This document shows, piece after piece, positions 43,896 to 54,989 of a stretch of 64,000 bases of DNA. This DNA comes from Oryzias latipes. Taxonomy: Eukaryota; Chordata; Actinopteri; Beloniformes; Adrianichthyidae. The first letter of the stretch is position 1, and each line of letters opens with the position of its first letter. The notes beneath the pieces were generated by a model. The model searched no databases, had not been told where the DNA came from, and saw only the letters and a program-made list of their open reading frames with translations. The position numbers and the translations under genes are program-made. The DNA is taken from assembly GCF_002234675.1 (NCBI RefSeq), contig NC_019859.2, positions 16,293,002-16,357,001 of the forward strand, written 5' to 3'.

Positions 43896-44562
43896 CAGCT
43901 GTGGCCATGTATAGTTCGGTTTATTCTGTGTTCTGTATATTTGATTTGAATCAGAGTGGGACTTGTGTTTTTTGTGTATCTTTGTGTGTGTATGTCTATG
44001 TGTGATTATTTTCAGGTGTGCTGGAAAGGGTGTGGCCTCCATTTGGACCCAAGCTGATGGAGGCAGCCTTTAATACCTTCATATAAAAGCACCATTTGGA
44101 CCTCCAGCCTGTGAGAAGGGAGTTTGGCTGCAACTAGTCTCCATTGTAGCTTGGCCCTCTTCTCTATTTTGTTTTGGACTTCACCACCTTTTTTAGTTTG
44201 TATTGCACTTTGTTTTTTACTTTGTAGTTCTTCGTAGTTTTGTCCATGCCCACTCTGTTTACTGTTTCCGGTTTGTAGTTATGTTATGTGAAGCTGTAGG
44301 GGTTCTTACATTTTCTTTAGTACTTGTTTTCCCCTGGTTTTCTTAAGTCAGGGAGGTTAGTGTTTGTCTTTGTTTTCCCTTTTCTTTTGTACAGTTAAGA
44401 AAACAAGATTTCAGGTAAGTGGGGGTTTTTGTTATTTTAGCCTTGGTTCACCCTGAAGCCTTTTTGCTTCGCTTTTAGTTAATGTTGATTATTTATTTGT
44501 AAATAAAATTTGTTATATTTTGTATGGAGACATTCGTTTGGTGTTTTTGTTAATTTAAATCT
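43892..44562 (+). mobile_element. Possible LTR with promoter-like signals
   Basis: The segment starts TGTTACAGC, has a TATA-like atataaaag at about 44083, an AATAAA near 44500, and ends before tggtggccaaaac, which could be a primer-site-like sequence. The layout resembles the Gmr1-like LTR region at 31850-32441. No partner LTR was found, so this is tentative. Confidence 0.3.
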
Positions 44563-44689
44563 GGTGGCCAAAACAATTTTATGTTACGCCCCCTAGGTAC
44601 CCCTAGATTAGGGGTACCGAGCCCTACAAAGCAATCGAACCGAATTGAGATTTTAGCTTATCGTTACACCTCTAGAAATCACACAGATC

Positions 44690-45880
44690 AACCTCCAAGC
44701 CAAATCTACTCCTCAACGTCTCTGCCGATGGGTAATAGTTGTTTATAATTTTGAACTGCATTTCTTTAATTTTGGGGACCACTGGCCCTTTTATAAATTT
44801 CAATAGATGAGCACCAGATGTGACAGGTGTCTTAGTTATTTTATATTTCACTTTTCTATTAAAGTCATGGTATAATTTACCTTTTAAATTATTTGTTTAG
44901 GTATTTATTATCACATTTTTTTCATGAAGTTTAAATTCTCCTACTACTAAATTTGGTAGTTTAATTTGAACATTGGACGACAATATTGTATTTTATTAAA
45001 TGTATTATAGCAATTGGAACTGCTCTGCAGGTTTTCTGTAATTCCTTGGTTGAACACTCAATATCATATTTGCTTTTGAAGTCTCTAAGCTGAAGAATTT
45101 CTCCATTCGGATCAAGGATATCATTTACAAAGATAATCTTGTAATCAAACAAATTCTGATTAAACATCGTCTTCCTGTTTGTGGTAATTAATCTGTTGTT
45201 CCACAGGGTGGCGCAGTGAGGGATAAAATTATGACTAAATATCATTTTCCAGTGAAAAAGTTCCCCTCGTAAAATCCTGAAATCTTTATAGGTAGTTTGG
45301 AAATTTCAAAATCCCATCTCAGCAAAAAATTGAATCCACCAACTTTTTTGAAAATGTTTTTGGGATTATGAAACCATATTCAGGGTCAGCTATAAAGTCT
45401 TTTAACCATTTTATTCTAAAGGTTCCAACCATTGATTCAAAATCAGTCCTCTTTATACCTCCCAAATTATATTCCTTAATTAGTTGAGATTTTCTCATGT
45501 AATGGGTCTTATTTCTCCAAATAAATTTATAGTTATTTTTTTTTTACATTCTTTAGGTTAATGTAGAGTGATTGAAACGGATATATTAATTTTGAAATTC
45601 CTTCTGATTTGGACAACTATTTTTTTTTTCCAAAAATGGTTAAATCTGATTAACAAATGATTTAATGATTTCTGCATTTGGTTAATTTTTTCCATCATGT
45701 TTTTTTCTTCTCTTTCTTTTTCATTTCTAATTAAATTAATTCCTAAACATTTAATTTCATGTTTTTCTGGTGTGAAGGAAAATGTTTTGTTATTATCATT
45801 GTTTAAATGTATTTGTTTAAATCTATGTTTAAATGTTAACTCAGATTGACCTTTTTACCTTTTCTGAAAACAGTTGTGTG
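44690..45880 (-). mobile_element. L1-like LINE, C-terminal/3' fragment
   Basis: The minus-strand peptide at 45245-44961 carries LWNNRLITTNRKTMF, IIFVNDILD and GEILQLRDFKSKYD, typical of the C terminus of fish L1-like ORF2. Upstream, at about 45300-45530, are broken frames with WLKDFI and KTHYMRKSQLI-like motifs. Multiple frameshifts; inactive. Confidence 0.65.
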
Positions 45881-46227
45881 TTTGTAAATCTGCTTCTCAT
45901 CCCCATCAAGGAAGAGGGGATTTTACGACACACTGTCCTGAGCTGATAAGGAATACTGTTTGAAGTTAGAATCCACCAAATGGGTCATTATACGACACCC
46001 CCTAATGAACTTTTCTCTTTGTCTTAAAATTGTTACCTCCTACTTGAAGTCTTAATAAAAGGAGCACAGGGAGAAGCAGATCCTTTGAGAAGAGAAGTGT
46101 GGTGGACCTCTTCTGCCACACTTGCTTCTTCTCCCTCGTGCATGAGAAACTTGATTCTTGTTGTGGTCTGTTGTTTCTACTTGTGTTTTTTCTTTAATGT
46201 CTAGATGCAATTATCTGAAAACTGGGA

Positions 46228-47330
46228 TTGAAAGCATTTCTTTTTCCAGACAAGACTACAGTAGGAGTAATTCACATTTTTGTAAGTTTAGTCGAAGGCC
46301 AGAAGATTTTGAGAAAATGTCACATTCGTCACATTCGTTCCGATCCCCCCAAAATTGAGGCTGTCTCCAAATGGGAACCCCTTACCAACAGAAAAAAACT
46401 GCAATCATTCCTAGGATTTGCGAATTTCTATCGCAGGTTCATCCGCAACAAAGGCCAAATTATTGCCCCATTAACTTAGGTCACCTCACCTGTGAAGACA
46501 TTCAACTGGACTACCGATGCACAGGACACTTTTGACACACTTAAGAACCTCTTTGTCTCCGCTCCTATCTGATCCAACCTAATCCTTCACGCCAGTTTGT
46601 GGTAGAGGTGGATGCCTCTGACTCCGGCGTTGGCGCGGTCCTGTCACAAAGAGAGAACACTTTAGGCAAGCTAAAACCATGTGATTTCTTTTCCAAGAAT
46701 TTATCCCCAGCAGAACAGAACTATGATATTGGTAACCAGGAGCTGTTGGCCATCAAACTCGCCCTGGAGGAGTGGCGTCACTGGCTGCAGGGGGCAGCGC
46801 AACCGTTTATTGTCTGGACCGACCACAAAAACCTAGCCTACCAACGTTCATCTAAAAGACTCAATTCGCGACAAGCCCGCTGGTGTCTTTTCCTCGACTG
46901 GTTCAATTTTACCATCACTCACCGACCCGGCAGCCGTAACGTGAAATCCGAGGCACTCTCTGGTCAATTCAACTCCTCCGAAGACAGTTCTGACTCCTCT
47001 ATTCTTCCATCCACCTGTATTGTGGGCATCCTCATGTGGGAAATCGAATCTAAGGTTCAACAAGCCCAAGGTGAAGAACCGAATCATGCACCATGCCCTA
47101 ACAGGTACTCTATTCGTGCCTTCTTCACTATGGTCTGATGTCATTACCTGGGGACATACGTCTCGTGTCACCTGTCATGCTGGAATCCACAGGACCTTGG
47201 CCCTTATTCTCTGCCATTTTTTGGCCCACCGTGGACAAGGATGTGCGCAAATACATCAGGGCCTGCTTCTCTTGTGCACTGGCCAAGCCATCCAATTCTC
47301 AATTACAGCCCCTCACAACCCCAATATAAC
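46228..47330 (+). pseudogene. Ty3-type pol fragment, copy A (RT end, RNase H, integrase piece)
   Basis: 46318-46480 shows the RT-RNase H connection ([26 protein letters not shown]). The frame at 46599-47138 is an RNase H domain ([47 protein letters not shown]). Around 47171-47330 an integrase zinc-finger remnant follows (IRACFSCALAK). Frames are broken by stops. The part from 46553 onward is duplicated at 55497. It differs from the Gmr1-like element in sequence and in domain order. Confidence 0.78.
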
Positions 47331-47690
47331 TTTACCGGTGTAACCAAAATGGAGAGCAATGTCGGAGCTATCCAGCCCTACAGTTTTGAGGCGGATTCCA
47401 GCGTGCACGAGGAAAACAAAGACGTGCATGGATCCAGTCATCTACAAGTGGATGCATCAGTATGTAGCCAACGAGGGAGCTTGTGGCCTGACAATTGCAT
47501 TTTCTATTTAACAAATACGATATTTTCCAAAGGCATTTTCTCATCTCCTCCTGATTCCTAATGATTTGAATAAAGAAATGTTACAAATTGGTAATTTTAA
47601 CTTATTTTTCCTAATCTGTGTTGTCCATCATCAGGAAAACCATGAAAACATGCTATAAAAACACCTGTTGACAAATTTAGGGCAACCAGG
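47292..47690 (+). repeat. MITE-like repeat, copy 4
   Basis: Shows the shared landmarks cacaaccccaa, a MESNVGAIQPYSFEAD frame then EENKDVHGSS, and gaataaagaaatg. It directly abuts the integrase remnant on its left. Confidence 0.55.
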
Positions 47691-47750
47691 CTTTTTCCAT
47701 CCATCACAGACGTTTGTATATTTTAGCCTCTTTTATTCCCTCTCCTACAG

Positions 47751-49885
47751 GTACATGTTCATAGGTGGAATAAAGTTTGGTTATTGGAATGGTGAGTGTG
47801 CTGGAACGTAAAAACCGCAAGAGTTTTGAAGTAGCCCCCCGCCACAGGGTCACCGCTATCTCACCTCCAGGTGCTAACTCACCTTACAGCGCACAGCCCA
47901 CAAGCTATGACTATGACGCCCCGTTGACGGAGGCAGGTGACCTGACCGAAAAATACTTTGCCATCCGAGAGGTCATCAAAATGGTGAGAACAGACAGTCA
48001 TCTATCAGCATGATTGACTGTATAAGAAAACGGTCTATTTTCAGTTCCAATGAAATTAAGTCAGTTCAGTCGCCACCATGTAGGAACCAAACAGCATTAG
48101 TAAGAAGTGATTGGTACGAGTCAGTCTGAGTTTCTATGGCATCCACCCTGGACAATTACTAGTGAGCCTGTTGGAAGTCAACAACCCTTCCACTGAAAGC
48201 AGGCTTCACGAAATCTGCCAATCAAACATTTTAAACGTTGAACGTGAGGCCACCTGCTTTGATTGAGGCATCTGATTGGCCAGTTTATACTTTGAAAAAC
48301 TTGCAATGCAGAAAAAATGTAATGAAAAAATATTAGGATTAGCAAGGACATGTTAAAAACGGTATTGCACAAGAATGTTTATTCTGACAAAAACAATGAG
48401 TGAGTAATAGCTGTTCATTTCCTAATCTGTGGGATTTTGGCTTTATGGACCAGAGGGGTACTTCCTGTTTGGAACACGAAAGGGGAGGGGGTCACTCAGT
48501 CCAGTTGTCATATACAGTCATTTCTCATCACAGACACACTGTTTCACTAAAAACGTTCTCACTGTAGTATCTGAGAATCCCAGAGGGATCAGTTCCACCG
48601 TCAACCCCCAAATACACATAAGGGACCATTACCATGGAGAAGGTTGGATCTCCGTTCTGAAAATTAGTTCATGAACATTTTAACTTCGTATTTCTGTACT
48701 TACACTATGATCCTGTGGCTGCAGACAGTAGCGGACGCTCTGGAAATCTTGTCTTTCTCTGGTCCTGTCAAAAGCACGTATCCTCAGACTTTCATAGATT
48801 TAAATCCGGCATTCTTAAAAAAGATGTTATTCTTCATCTTTCATAAATAAACTTGGGCTTGTAATGATTTTCTTTCTACCTCTAGGCTTACGGGTATGTT
48901 CTTTACAGAACCACATTGCCTGTGACCTGCAGTGAGCCCACCCCCCTTTATCAGGGCGTTTGTTTCTGTAGACAGGGTGAGTCTTGTTCTTCACCATCAG
49001 ATGTTTACAATGCTTTTCTTAGATGATGTATGACATTAAGGATTTTTAATTGGTATTAAAGTGTATATATAGTATTTTAAAATTTATGAAATTCTGAGGC
49101 ACTTTCTTTCTTTTAGTATATACTCTAAAGGTGGCTGCAGGAATCCTTGAAAGGAACAAAGTCATAAGCATCAATATTACCGGGAAAGCTGGCAGCTGGA
49201 CATGCTGGTAGAGAACATGGGTCGGATCAACTACGGGAAAGGCATCAACGTCTTTAAGGTTCATTAAAATGCATTTCCAAGCCTAAAGATCCACTGAATG
49301 GCTTTTTATTTCTGTTGAACTGACAAAAAGTGTGTAGATAGTCATTAGAATTTTTCCAACTGCTGTCATCGGATGTCAGGGTTTGGTGTCCAACCTGACC
49401 TTGGGCGAGGATACACTCACTGGCTGGACCATGTATGGTCTCAGCATAGATGATGCTGTCAGCCAGGGCCGTCTTGGAGAAACACCTTCTGCATGGGCAA
49501 ACCCTCCTCAGCCTGCCTCTCTGTCCACACCAGCCTTCTATGGAGGAAGCTTCATAATTCCAGACGGCATCCCAGACCTCCCCCAAGACACCTACATCAA
49601 ACTGCCCAACTGGAGGAAGGCATGTTCAGTCTAGTCTTTGTATCTAACGTGATTTAGAGGATTTGTTTTCTTTGTTTATTTTAGGTTTTTAGGATACAAA
49701 ACATGTTAATACTCAAAGGATGAAGCAGCTTTGTCTAAAAGTTCCACTCCGTCCTGGAGCTCGAAGGGGCTTCCTGCAATCCCCAGCCGTGAACTGTGGA
49801 GTTCTCTGCCACTCCCATCCTTAACGCCACAGTCCGGTCCGAGTATGAACAGCACAGGAGACACTTTGCAAAACTTATTTGTGCA
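47751..49885 (+). pseudogene. Beta-galactosidase (GLB1-like) pseudogene, copy A, 5'-truncated
   Basis: Exon-like segments with intron positions retained: 47751-47791 (YMFIGG, GYWNG), 47871-47983 ([20 protein letters not shown], ending EVIKM), 48568-48642 (IPEGSVPPSTPKYT, then a TAA at 48619, then GTITMEK), 48725-48806 (ILSFSGPVKSTYPQTFIDLN), 48886-48976 (YGYVLYRTTLP), ~49117-49258 (ILERNKVISINITGKAG, then a 1-base loss near 49197), 49380-49619 (GLVSNLTLGEDTLTGW, PDLPQDTYIKLPNW) and ~49735-49885 (VLELEGASC, with a TGA). The catalytic N-terminal exons and one exon near the C terminus are missing. GH35 beta-galactosidase is a lysosomal enzyme. Two stops, a frameshift and missing exons make this an unprocessed pseudogene, and retained introns exclude retrotransposition. 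Confidence 0.85.
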
Positions 49886-49989
49886 TTTAAAGTTTTTATT
49901 CAAAATAAACAGGAATATGTTTTCATGTGTAAAAAGGCTTATAGGTTTGTCTTTTTACAAACGGTGCCATGGTGTTAATGCTCTAAAAG

Positions 49990-50720
49990 AGTCCTGTATG
50001 TGAGTAGAGAAAATAGTCAAATCATTTGTGTTATACTTGATTTGTAACTCATACAGTACATTTTGTGTGTAACTGTGTGTATCTGCAAATGTGCATTCAC
50101 ATGTACGCTCAAATAAGAAATACAATTTATGCACGCAAAACTTGAAATGACTCCTAATTACTCATTCAAAACGGCTCCCATGCCTACAAATCTCGGTACA
50201 CACAGACAAAACCACACCTATGCACGGATCACAGTTACAAGTGCACGAGGGGTTATGAGACTCTTTTCACTTCAGTTAGTTGGTGTAATTTCAAGTTGTG
50301 CATGTGTAAATTGTATTGTAATTTTGTACGGTTTTGATACTTGCATGTAAATACACTGCAATTACACAATTACGGATAAAATGTATAAGTTACAAATCAA
50401 ATTTTATGCACAGAGAAACCCAAAGCTATACCCAACTAGGTAGACACAAGTTACAAATCAAGTGTTACGCACACACGAATGTTTGAAGTCTATTTTGTCC
50501 CCATACCTCTTACACCCCAGTCCCCAGCAGAGGTTCCAATTTGTAGATGGGCTTACCTTTCTTTATATCTGTGTTTAGGACAGAGTTCTGGCCTCTGCTT
50601 TCTTTGTACGTCTAGCATCCCTCCGCCTGAAGGGGAGATCTAGACGACTCCTGCTGCTATAGAGGACGCAAAAGACGTGTTATTGGAACTGACTTATTGT
50701 GTTACCCAGTCTTCATAGAG
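49990..50720. other. Unassigned sequence in duplicated block
   Basis: AT-rich sequence with acaagttacaaatcaa-type short direct repeats around 50390-50465; no gene or known repeat was recognised. Confidence 0.35.
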
Positions 50721-50726
50721 CGTTTA

Positions 50727-50983
50727 CCGGCCTGTTTTTCACGGACTTCTGATAGTTTATTAAAAGCTAAAAGATCCTCATCTCTCTCCCTCTCTGCTTT
50801 CCTCCACCACTGAGCATTGCCCATAAGGAACCTCAGAGCAAACGTCACTTTACTCCATTCAAAGGGAAGCTCTCTTGGGTTGAAGTCGAAGTGCAGTTGG
50901 CAGGAGATAAACAGGGCACAGCAGTCCTCAGCAGACCCATCAAAAGGTGCAGGAGCACCAAGTCTAATCTGCTTGGAAGGACA
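50727..50983 (-). pseudogene. Ty3-type Gag-like fragment, copy A
   Basis: The minus-strand translation shows PAPFDGSAEDCCALFISCQ, HFDFNPRELPFEWSKV and FALRFLMGNAQWW, a pattern typical of Ty3-type Gag/RTL-PEG10-like capsid N-terminal regions. It is short, with no zinc knuckle or downstream pol in the same orientation. It is opposite in orientation to the RNase H fragment of the same block. Confidence 0.6.
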
Positions 50984-51975
50984 CTAAGTATTCTTCAGGC
51001 GAGATGAGTGTCCATGCTCGACATCCAGTTCCTCAGATCCCAGGAAAAACCCATCCTGTGGTAGATCCCCTTAAGTAAACAACAGGATAGCAGAGAAAAA
51101 TCCAGCTTGTCCTGTTGGGTCCATCATAGTCAGAATGTAATTTCACTGGGAACACCAAAGACCCAAATGCAGGAAGGTCAGCTTCCAAAACACTTACTTT
51201 TTTAAGCAAAACATAGGAAACCAAACAAAACTGCACATGCTGTTCTTTGATAAAACTTGATCTTGGTTGATTGATTTCAACTATGTATTCAATAATTTTA
51301 CTGAAAGCTCAACCCCCAATTTAGAATCTTTGAACTAAAATTGATCCACAAACGTGGAGAGTGGTTTGAACAACAGTGGAAACCTATTTCTTTTTTATTT
51401 GTGAAGTTTGGTTTTTTTTAAAGCAATGTTTCCCAACCCTAGTCCTCGGGGGACACTGTTCTGCATTTCTTCAATCCAACCTCAAACACACTTGTCTTTG
51501 TTGACTGTCATTGTCAGACTTCTACGTTTTTCCCGGAATCCTTTTTTTTTAGGAGTATTTCCTTAGCGCGAATGGGAGTCTAAGGGCAAGGATGTCCAGT
51601 TTAGCTAAGTCAGTTTCTAAGTTCAATTTAGTTTTTTTCTATTGAATATTTGTATTCATGATCCTTTTGATTTTATGTTTTACTTCTTCAATTACCTATA
51701 CAAAGCCCATCGTGATGACTGTTGTTGTGAATTTGGGATATACAAATAAAATAGAATTGAATTGAATTCTGCAGGGCTTGATGATGAGCTGAATCATGTG
51801 TGCAAAAGCAGGGCAACATGAAAACAAGCAGAATGGTGTGCCTCGAGAAGTCACATTCAGCTGTGTCCATCTTTATGTATAGGGTCTATGGTCACATGTC
51901 ATCACATGTGACATTGTGATGATGTCACTGTGAAATCGTCACATGTCACACTATAACATCCTCATATTTCACACT

Positions 51976-52260
51976 GTGACATCAACAAATACAACCCTGT
52001 GACATCATGTGACTTTATAATTGCATGTTTTGATGCCGCCACCAACACTACCACAACATACAACACTGTGACATCATGTGACTTCATAATTGCATGTTTT
52101 GATGCCGCCACCAGCACTACCACAACATACAAACCTGTGACATCATGTGACATCATAATTGCATGTTTTGATGTCACCACCACCACAACATACAACCCTG
52201 TGACTTCATAATTGCTTGTTTTGATGTCCCCAACACTACAACATACAACCCCGTGACATC
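51976..52260 (+). repeat. Minisatellite, 69-bp unit
   Basis: tgtgacatcatgtgac recurs at 51998, 52067 and 52136 (period 69), then with shortened spacing at 52199 and 52252. Each unit also has ataattgcatgttttgatg. About 2 inverted units are present at 63425-63580. Confidence 0.8.
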
Positions 52261-52340
52261 ATTTGATATCATATTTGACTAAATTACATCATTTGCATAG
52301 TACTTAGAAATCTGCAAATACATGAAATGTTCTTCTGTAA

Positions 52341-54044
52341 GTGTGTTTCAAGAACCAAGGTCTCAGGCATAAGGACACAACTGAGATTTTAGACATGGCA
52401 CAAACGTATTGGGACTTCAAAGGCGAAACCCTCCCTCATCATATCACTCGCCAAACGTCCCTTGTGAAAAGGAGGCAGGCAACACGCTCACCACCGCTCC
52501 CGCTGTTGGATCGCCATAACCGTATGGCGAGAAATCGTTTGGCTGGCATAAAGCAAGCTGAAAGGGCCAAACGAGAGAAAGCTCAGGAAATGCACGGTGA
52601 ACGCCAGTTTCAATTTAATGAATCAAAGCCTCACCCACCTGAGCTTCCAAAAGGGAGACAAATGGAGCTAAGGACAGGTCGGACACTCAAGCTGTCTGAG
52701 ATCTCTCAAAAAGAAAGAAAAAGTAACAGGATCTTAGACACGGCGCAACACTACTTAGACGTCAAAGGCGAAACCCTCCCTCATCACATCACTCGCCAAA
52801 CGTCCCTTGTGAAAAGGAGGCAGGCAACACGCTCACCACCGCTCCCGCTGTTGGGTCGCCATAACCGTATGGCGAGAAATCGTTTGGCTGGCATAAAACA
52901 AGCTGAAAGGGCCAAACGAGAGAAAGCTCAGGAAATGCACAGTGAAGGCCAGTTTCAATTTAATGAAGCAAAGCCTCACCCACCTGAGCTTCCAAAAGGG
53001 AGAAAAATGGAGCTAAGGACAGGTCGGACACTCAAGCTGTCTGAGATCTCTCAAAAAGAAAGAAAAAGTAACAGGATCTTAGACACGGCGCAACACTATT
53101 TAGACGTCAAAGGCGAAACCCTCCCTCATCACATCACTCGCCAAACGTCCCTTGTGAAAAGGAGGCAGGCAACACGCTCACCACCGCTCCCGCTGTTGGG
53201 TCGCCATAACCGTATGGCGAGAAATCGTTTGGCTGGCATAAAACAAGCTGAAAGGGCCAAACAGGAGAAAGCTCAGGAAATGCACAGTGAAGGCCAGTCT
53301 CAATTTAATGAAGCAAAGCCTCACCCACCTGAGCTTCCAAAAGGGAGACAAATGGAGCTAAGGACAGGTCGGACACTCAAGCTGTCTGAGATCTCTCAAA
53401 AAGAAAGAAAAAGTAACAGGATCTTAGACACGGCGCAACACTATTTAGACGTCAAAGGCGAAACCCTCCCTCATCACATCACTCGCCAAACGTCCCTTGT
53501 GAAAAGGAGGCAGGCAACACGCTCACCACCGCTTCCGCTGTTGGGTCGCCATAACCGTATGGCGAGAAATCGTTTGGCTGGCATAAAACAAGCTGAAAGG
53601 GCCAAACGAGAGAAAGCTCAGGAAATGCACAGTGAAGGCCAGTTTCAATTAAAAGAAGCAAAGCCTCACCCACCTGAGCTTCCAAAAGGGAGACAAATGG
53701 AGCTAAGGACAGGTCGGACACTCAAGCTGTCTGAGATCTCTCAAAAAGAAACAAAAAGTAATAGGATCTTAGACACGGCGCAACACTATTTAGACTTCAA
53801 AGGCGAAACCCTCCCTCATCACATCACTCGCCAAACGTCCCTTGTGAAAAGGAAGCAGGCAACACGCTCACCACCGCTTCCGCTGTTGGATCGCCATAAC
53901 CGTATGGCGAGAAATCGTTTGGCTGGCATAAAACAAGCTGAAAAGGCCAAACGAGAGAAAACTGAACAGACTCACAGGAATCTGACAGTTGAACCAAACA
54001 AGAGACCTGTAACCTCACAGTATGTGTGGGGAAGGAAAGAGTAA
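52341..54044 (+). CDS. Unknown tandem-repeat protein ORF, five 115-residue units
   Basis: An uninterrupted 567-codon frame starting MCFKNQGLRHKD. Units begin near 52386, 52731, 53076, 53421 and 53766, exactly 345 bp apart, so each is 115 codons in the same frame. Each unit has, in order, ILDTAQHYLDVKGETLPHH, ITRQTSLVKRRQATRSP, PLPLLGRHNRMARNRLAGIK, QAERAKREKAQEMH, a QFQFNEAKPHPPELPKGRQ stretch and LRTGRTLKLSEISQKE. The fifth unit ends in a unique cap, TEQTHRNLTVEPNK, then PVTSQYVWGRKE. The protein is basic, hydrophilic and lacks a signal peptide or membrane segment. I do not recognise the family. A second, inverted, diverged copy also stays open. No promoter or splice partner is evident, so it could be a single exon, an intronless gene or part of an unknown element. 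Confidence 0.6.
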   Translation: MCFKNQGLRHKDTTEILDMAQTYWDFKGETLPHHITRQTSLVKRRQATRSPPLPLLDRHNRMARNRLAGIKQAERAKREKAQEMHGERQFQFNESKPHPPELPKGRQMELRTGRTLKLSEISQKERKSNRILDTAQHYLDVKGETLPHHITRQTSLVKRRQATRSPPLPLLGRHNRMARNRLAGIKQAERAKREKAQEMHSEGQFQFNEAKPHPPELPKGRKMELRTGRTLKLSEISQKERKSNRILDTAQHYLDVKGETLPHHITRQTSLVKRRQATRSPPLPLLGRHNRMARNRLAGIKQAERAKQEKAQEMHSEGQSQFNEAKPHPPELPKGRQMELRTGRTLKLSEISQKERKSNRILDTAQHYLDVKGETLPHHITRQTSLVKRRQATRSPPLPLLGRHNRMARNRLAGIKQAERAKREKAQEMHSEGQFQLKEAKPHPPELPKGRQMELRTGRTLKLSEISQKETKSNRILDTAQHYLDFKGETLPHHITRQTSLVKRKQATRSPPLPLLDRHNRMARNRLAGIKQAEKAKREKTEQTHRNLTVEPNKRPVTSQYVWGRKE

Positions 54045-54339
54045 CCATGTTTAGCTAATGTGTAGGATTTTTTGTAGGATTTTTAAGAATTAGACAATTA
54101 ATTAGAATTAAAGAGTGTATTAAATTAGTATATTGGTAGGAACTGTTTGCATTTAAAATGAGCACATTTAAAAAAAAAATTAATAAAAAGAGCACATTTA
54201 AAACTTGAAACAGCCTCTTTATGTGTATAGTTAGCATGTTCTTCAGATGCATGTGTGGGATTTTTTCAGGTACTCTGGTTTCTTTGTTTCAATAGTATTT
54301 TTTAGAGTTCATTATTGACATTCAATTCAAATTAAAGAG

Positions 54340-54985
54340 TGTATCAATTAATTATATTGGCAAGAACTGTTTGTGTTTAAAAGGGCACGAACTTGATACA
54401 TCAACTTGAACCATTAAAAGCATTTGATGTTCAGATCTTAGGACTTGACATGTATCAGAAAGATACTGAGGTGCCAGAGCATTCAAACATTTAAAAACTA
54501 GAAGTAAAATCTTAAAAATGATTCTAAAAGTCACAGGCGGCCAGTGAGAGCATAATATTGAAGTTATATGCACCCACCGTTTGGTCCCTGTTTACACGCG
54601 AGCAGTTGAATTTTGAACCAGGGGACAGTGGAGCAGAGACTGGCCAATGCAACTATACAAAGAATTACAGTAGTCTAGTCTGGAGAAAATCAAAGCATGG
54701 ATCATTTGTGAGCATGAGGAGGAAGATATGGCTTAACTTTGCTGATTAGCCTCACGTAATAAAAACTAGACTGGACTACAGCACTGACATGTTAGTCATA
54801 TTTAAAATGCCTGTCAAGGTTTACCCAAAGATTCCTAATGAAAGAAGCATCTGAAGGGTCCAGGGGGCCAACAGCACTACAGGAACCTGTTAGCAGATCA
54901 GTCTTTTCAAAAACAAGCACCTCTGTCTTGATTTCATTCAGACATAGGAAGTTAGGCTCCATCCAAGATTTGATGTCTGCTAAGC
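54340..54985 (-). mobile_element. L2-like LINE fragment, left arm
   Basis: The minus-strand peptide includes HITSILCSHWPPVTFRI, FKILLLVFKCLNALAP and QYLSDTCQVLRSEHQ, the usual C-terminal region of fish L2/CR1-like RT ORFs. The counterpart in the right arm is at 61835-62330. Confidence 0.65.
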
Positions 54986-54989
54986 CCAT

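Larger units (their letters stand above)
46553..51887 (+). repeat. Segmental duplication, copy A (about 5.3 kb)
   Basis: Nearly identical to 55497-60809, starting at ttgtctccgct in both copies. The offset is 8944 bp up to about 47146, then 8923 after a 21-bp segment (47147-47167) absent from copy B, with only scattered substitutions and 1-base differences. Contents: RNase H fragment, MITE-like repeat, glb1-like pseudogene and reverse Gag-like fragment. Confidence 0.95.
51405..54985 (+). repeat. Left arm of a long diverged inverted repeat
   Basis: Reads in the same order, reverse-complemented, as 61835-63985: tttcccaaccctagtcctcg (here ~51428), CRE-like minisatellite, 345-bp repeat ORF, then an L2-like LINE piece. 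The arms are clearly diverged, unlike the direct duplication, and this arm has more tandem units. Confidence 0.75.

Noticed and set aside
47777-48013. 78-codon start-to-stop frame in the glb1-like block read as a small gene
   Set aside because: Its N-terminal part ([14 protein letters not shown]) is intron sequence; the recognisable part ([17 protein letters not shown]) is an exon of the pseudogene with its own acceptor at 47870.
51999-52211. In-frame 23-residue repeat peptide (CDFIIACFDAAT-type)
   Set aside because: It follows automatically from a 69-bp minisatellite period. It is short, decays on both sides and is not kept in the right arm.
52341-54044. CRISPR-like or bacterial repeat array
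   Set aside because: Units are 345 bp and contiguous, with no spacers, in vertebrate DNA. They are coding-type tandem repeats.
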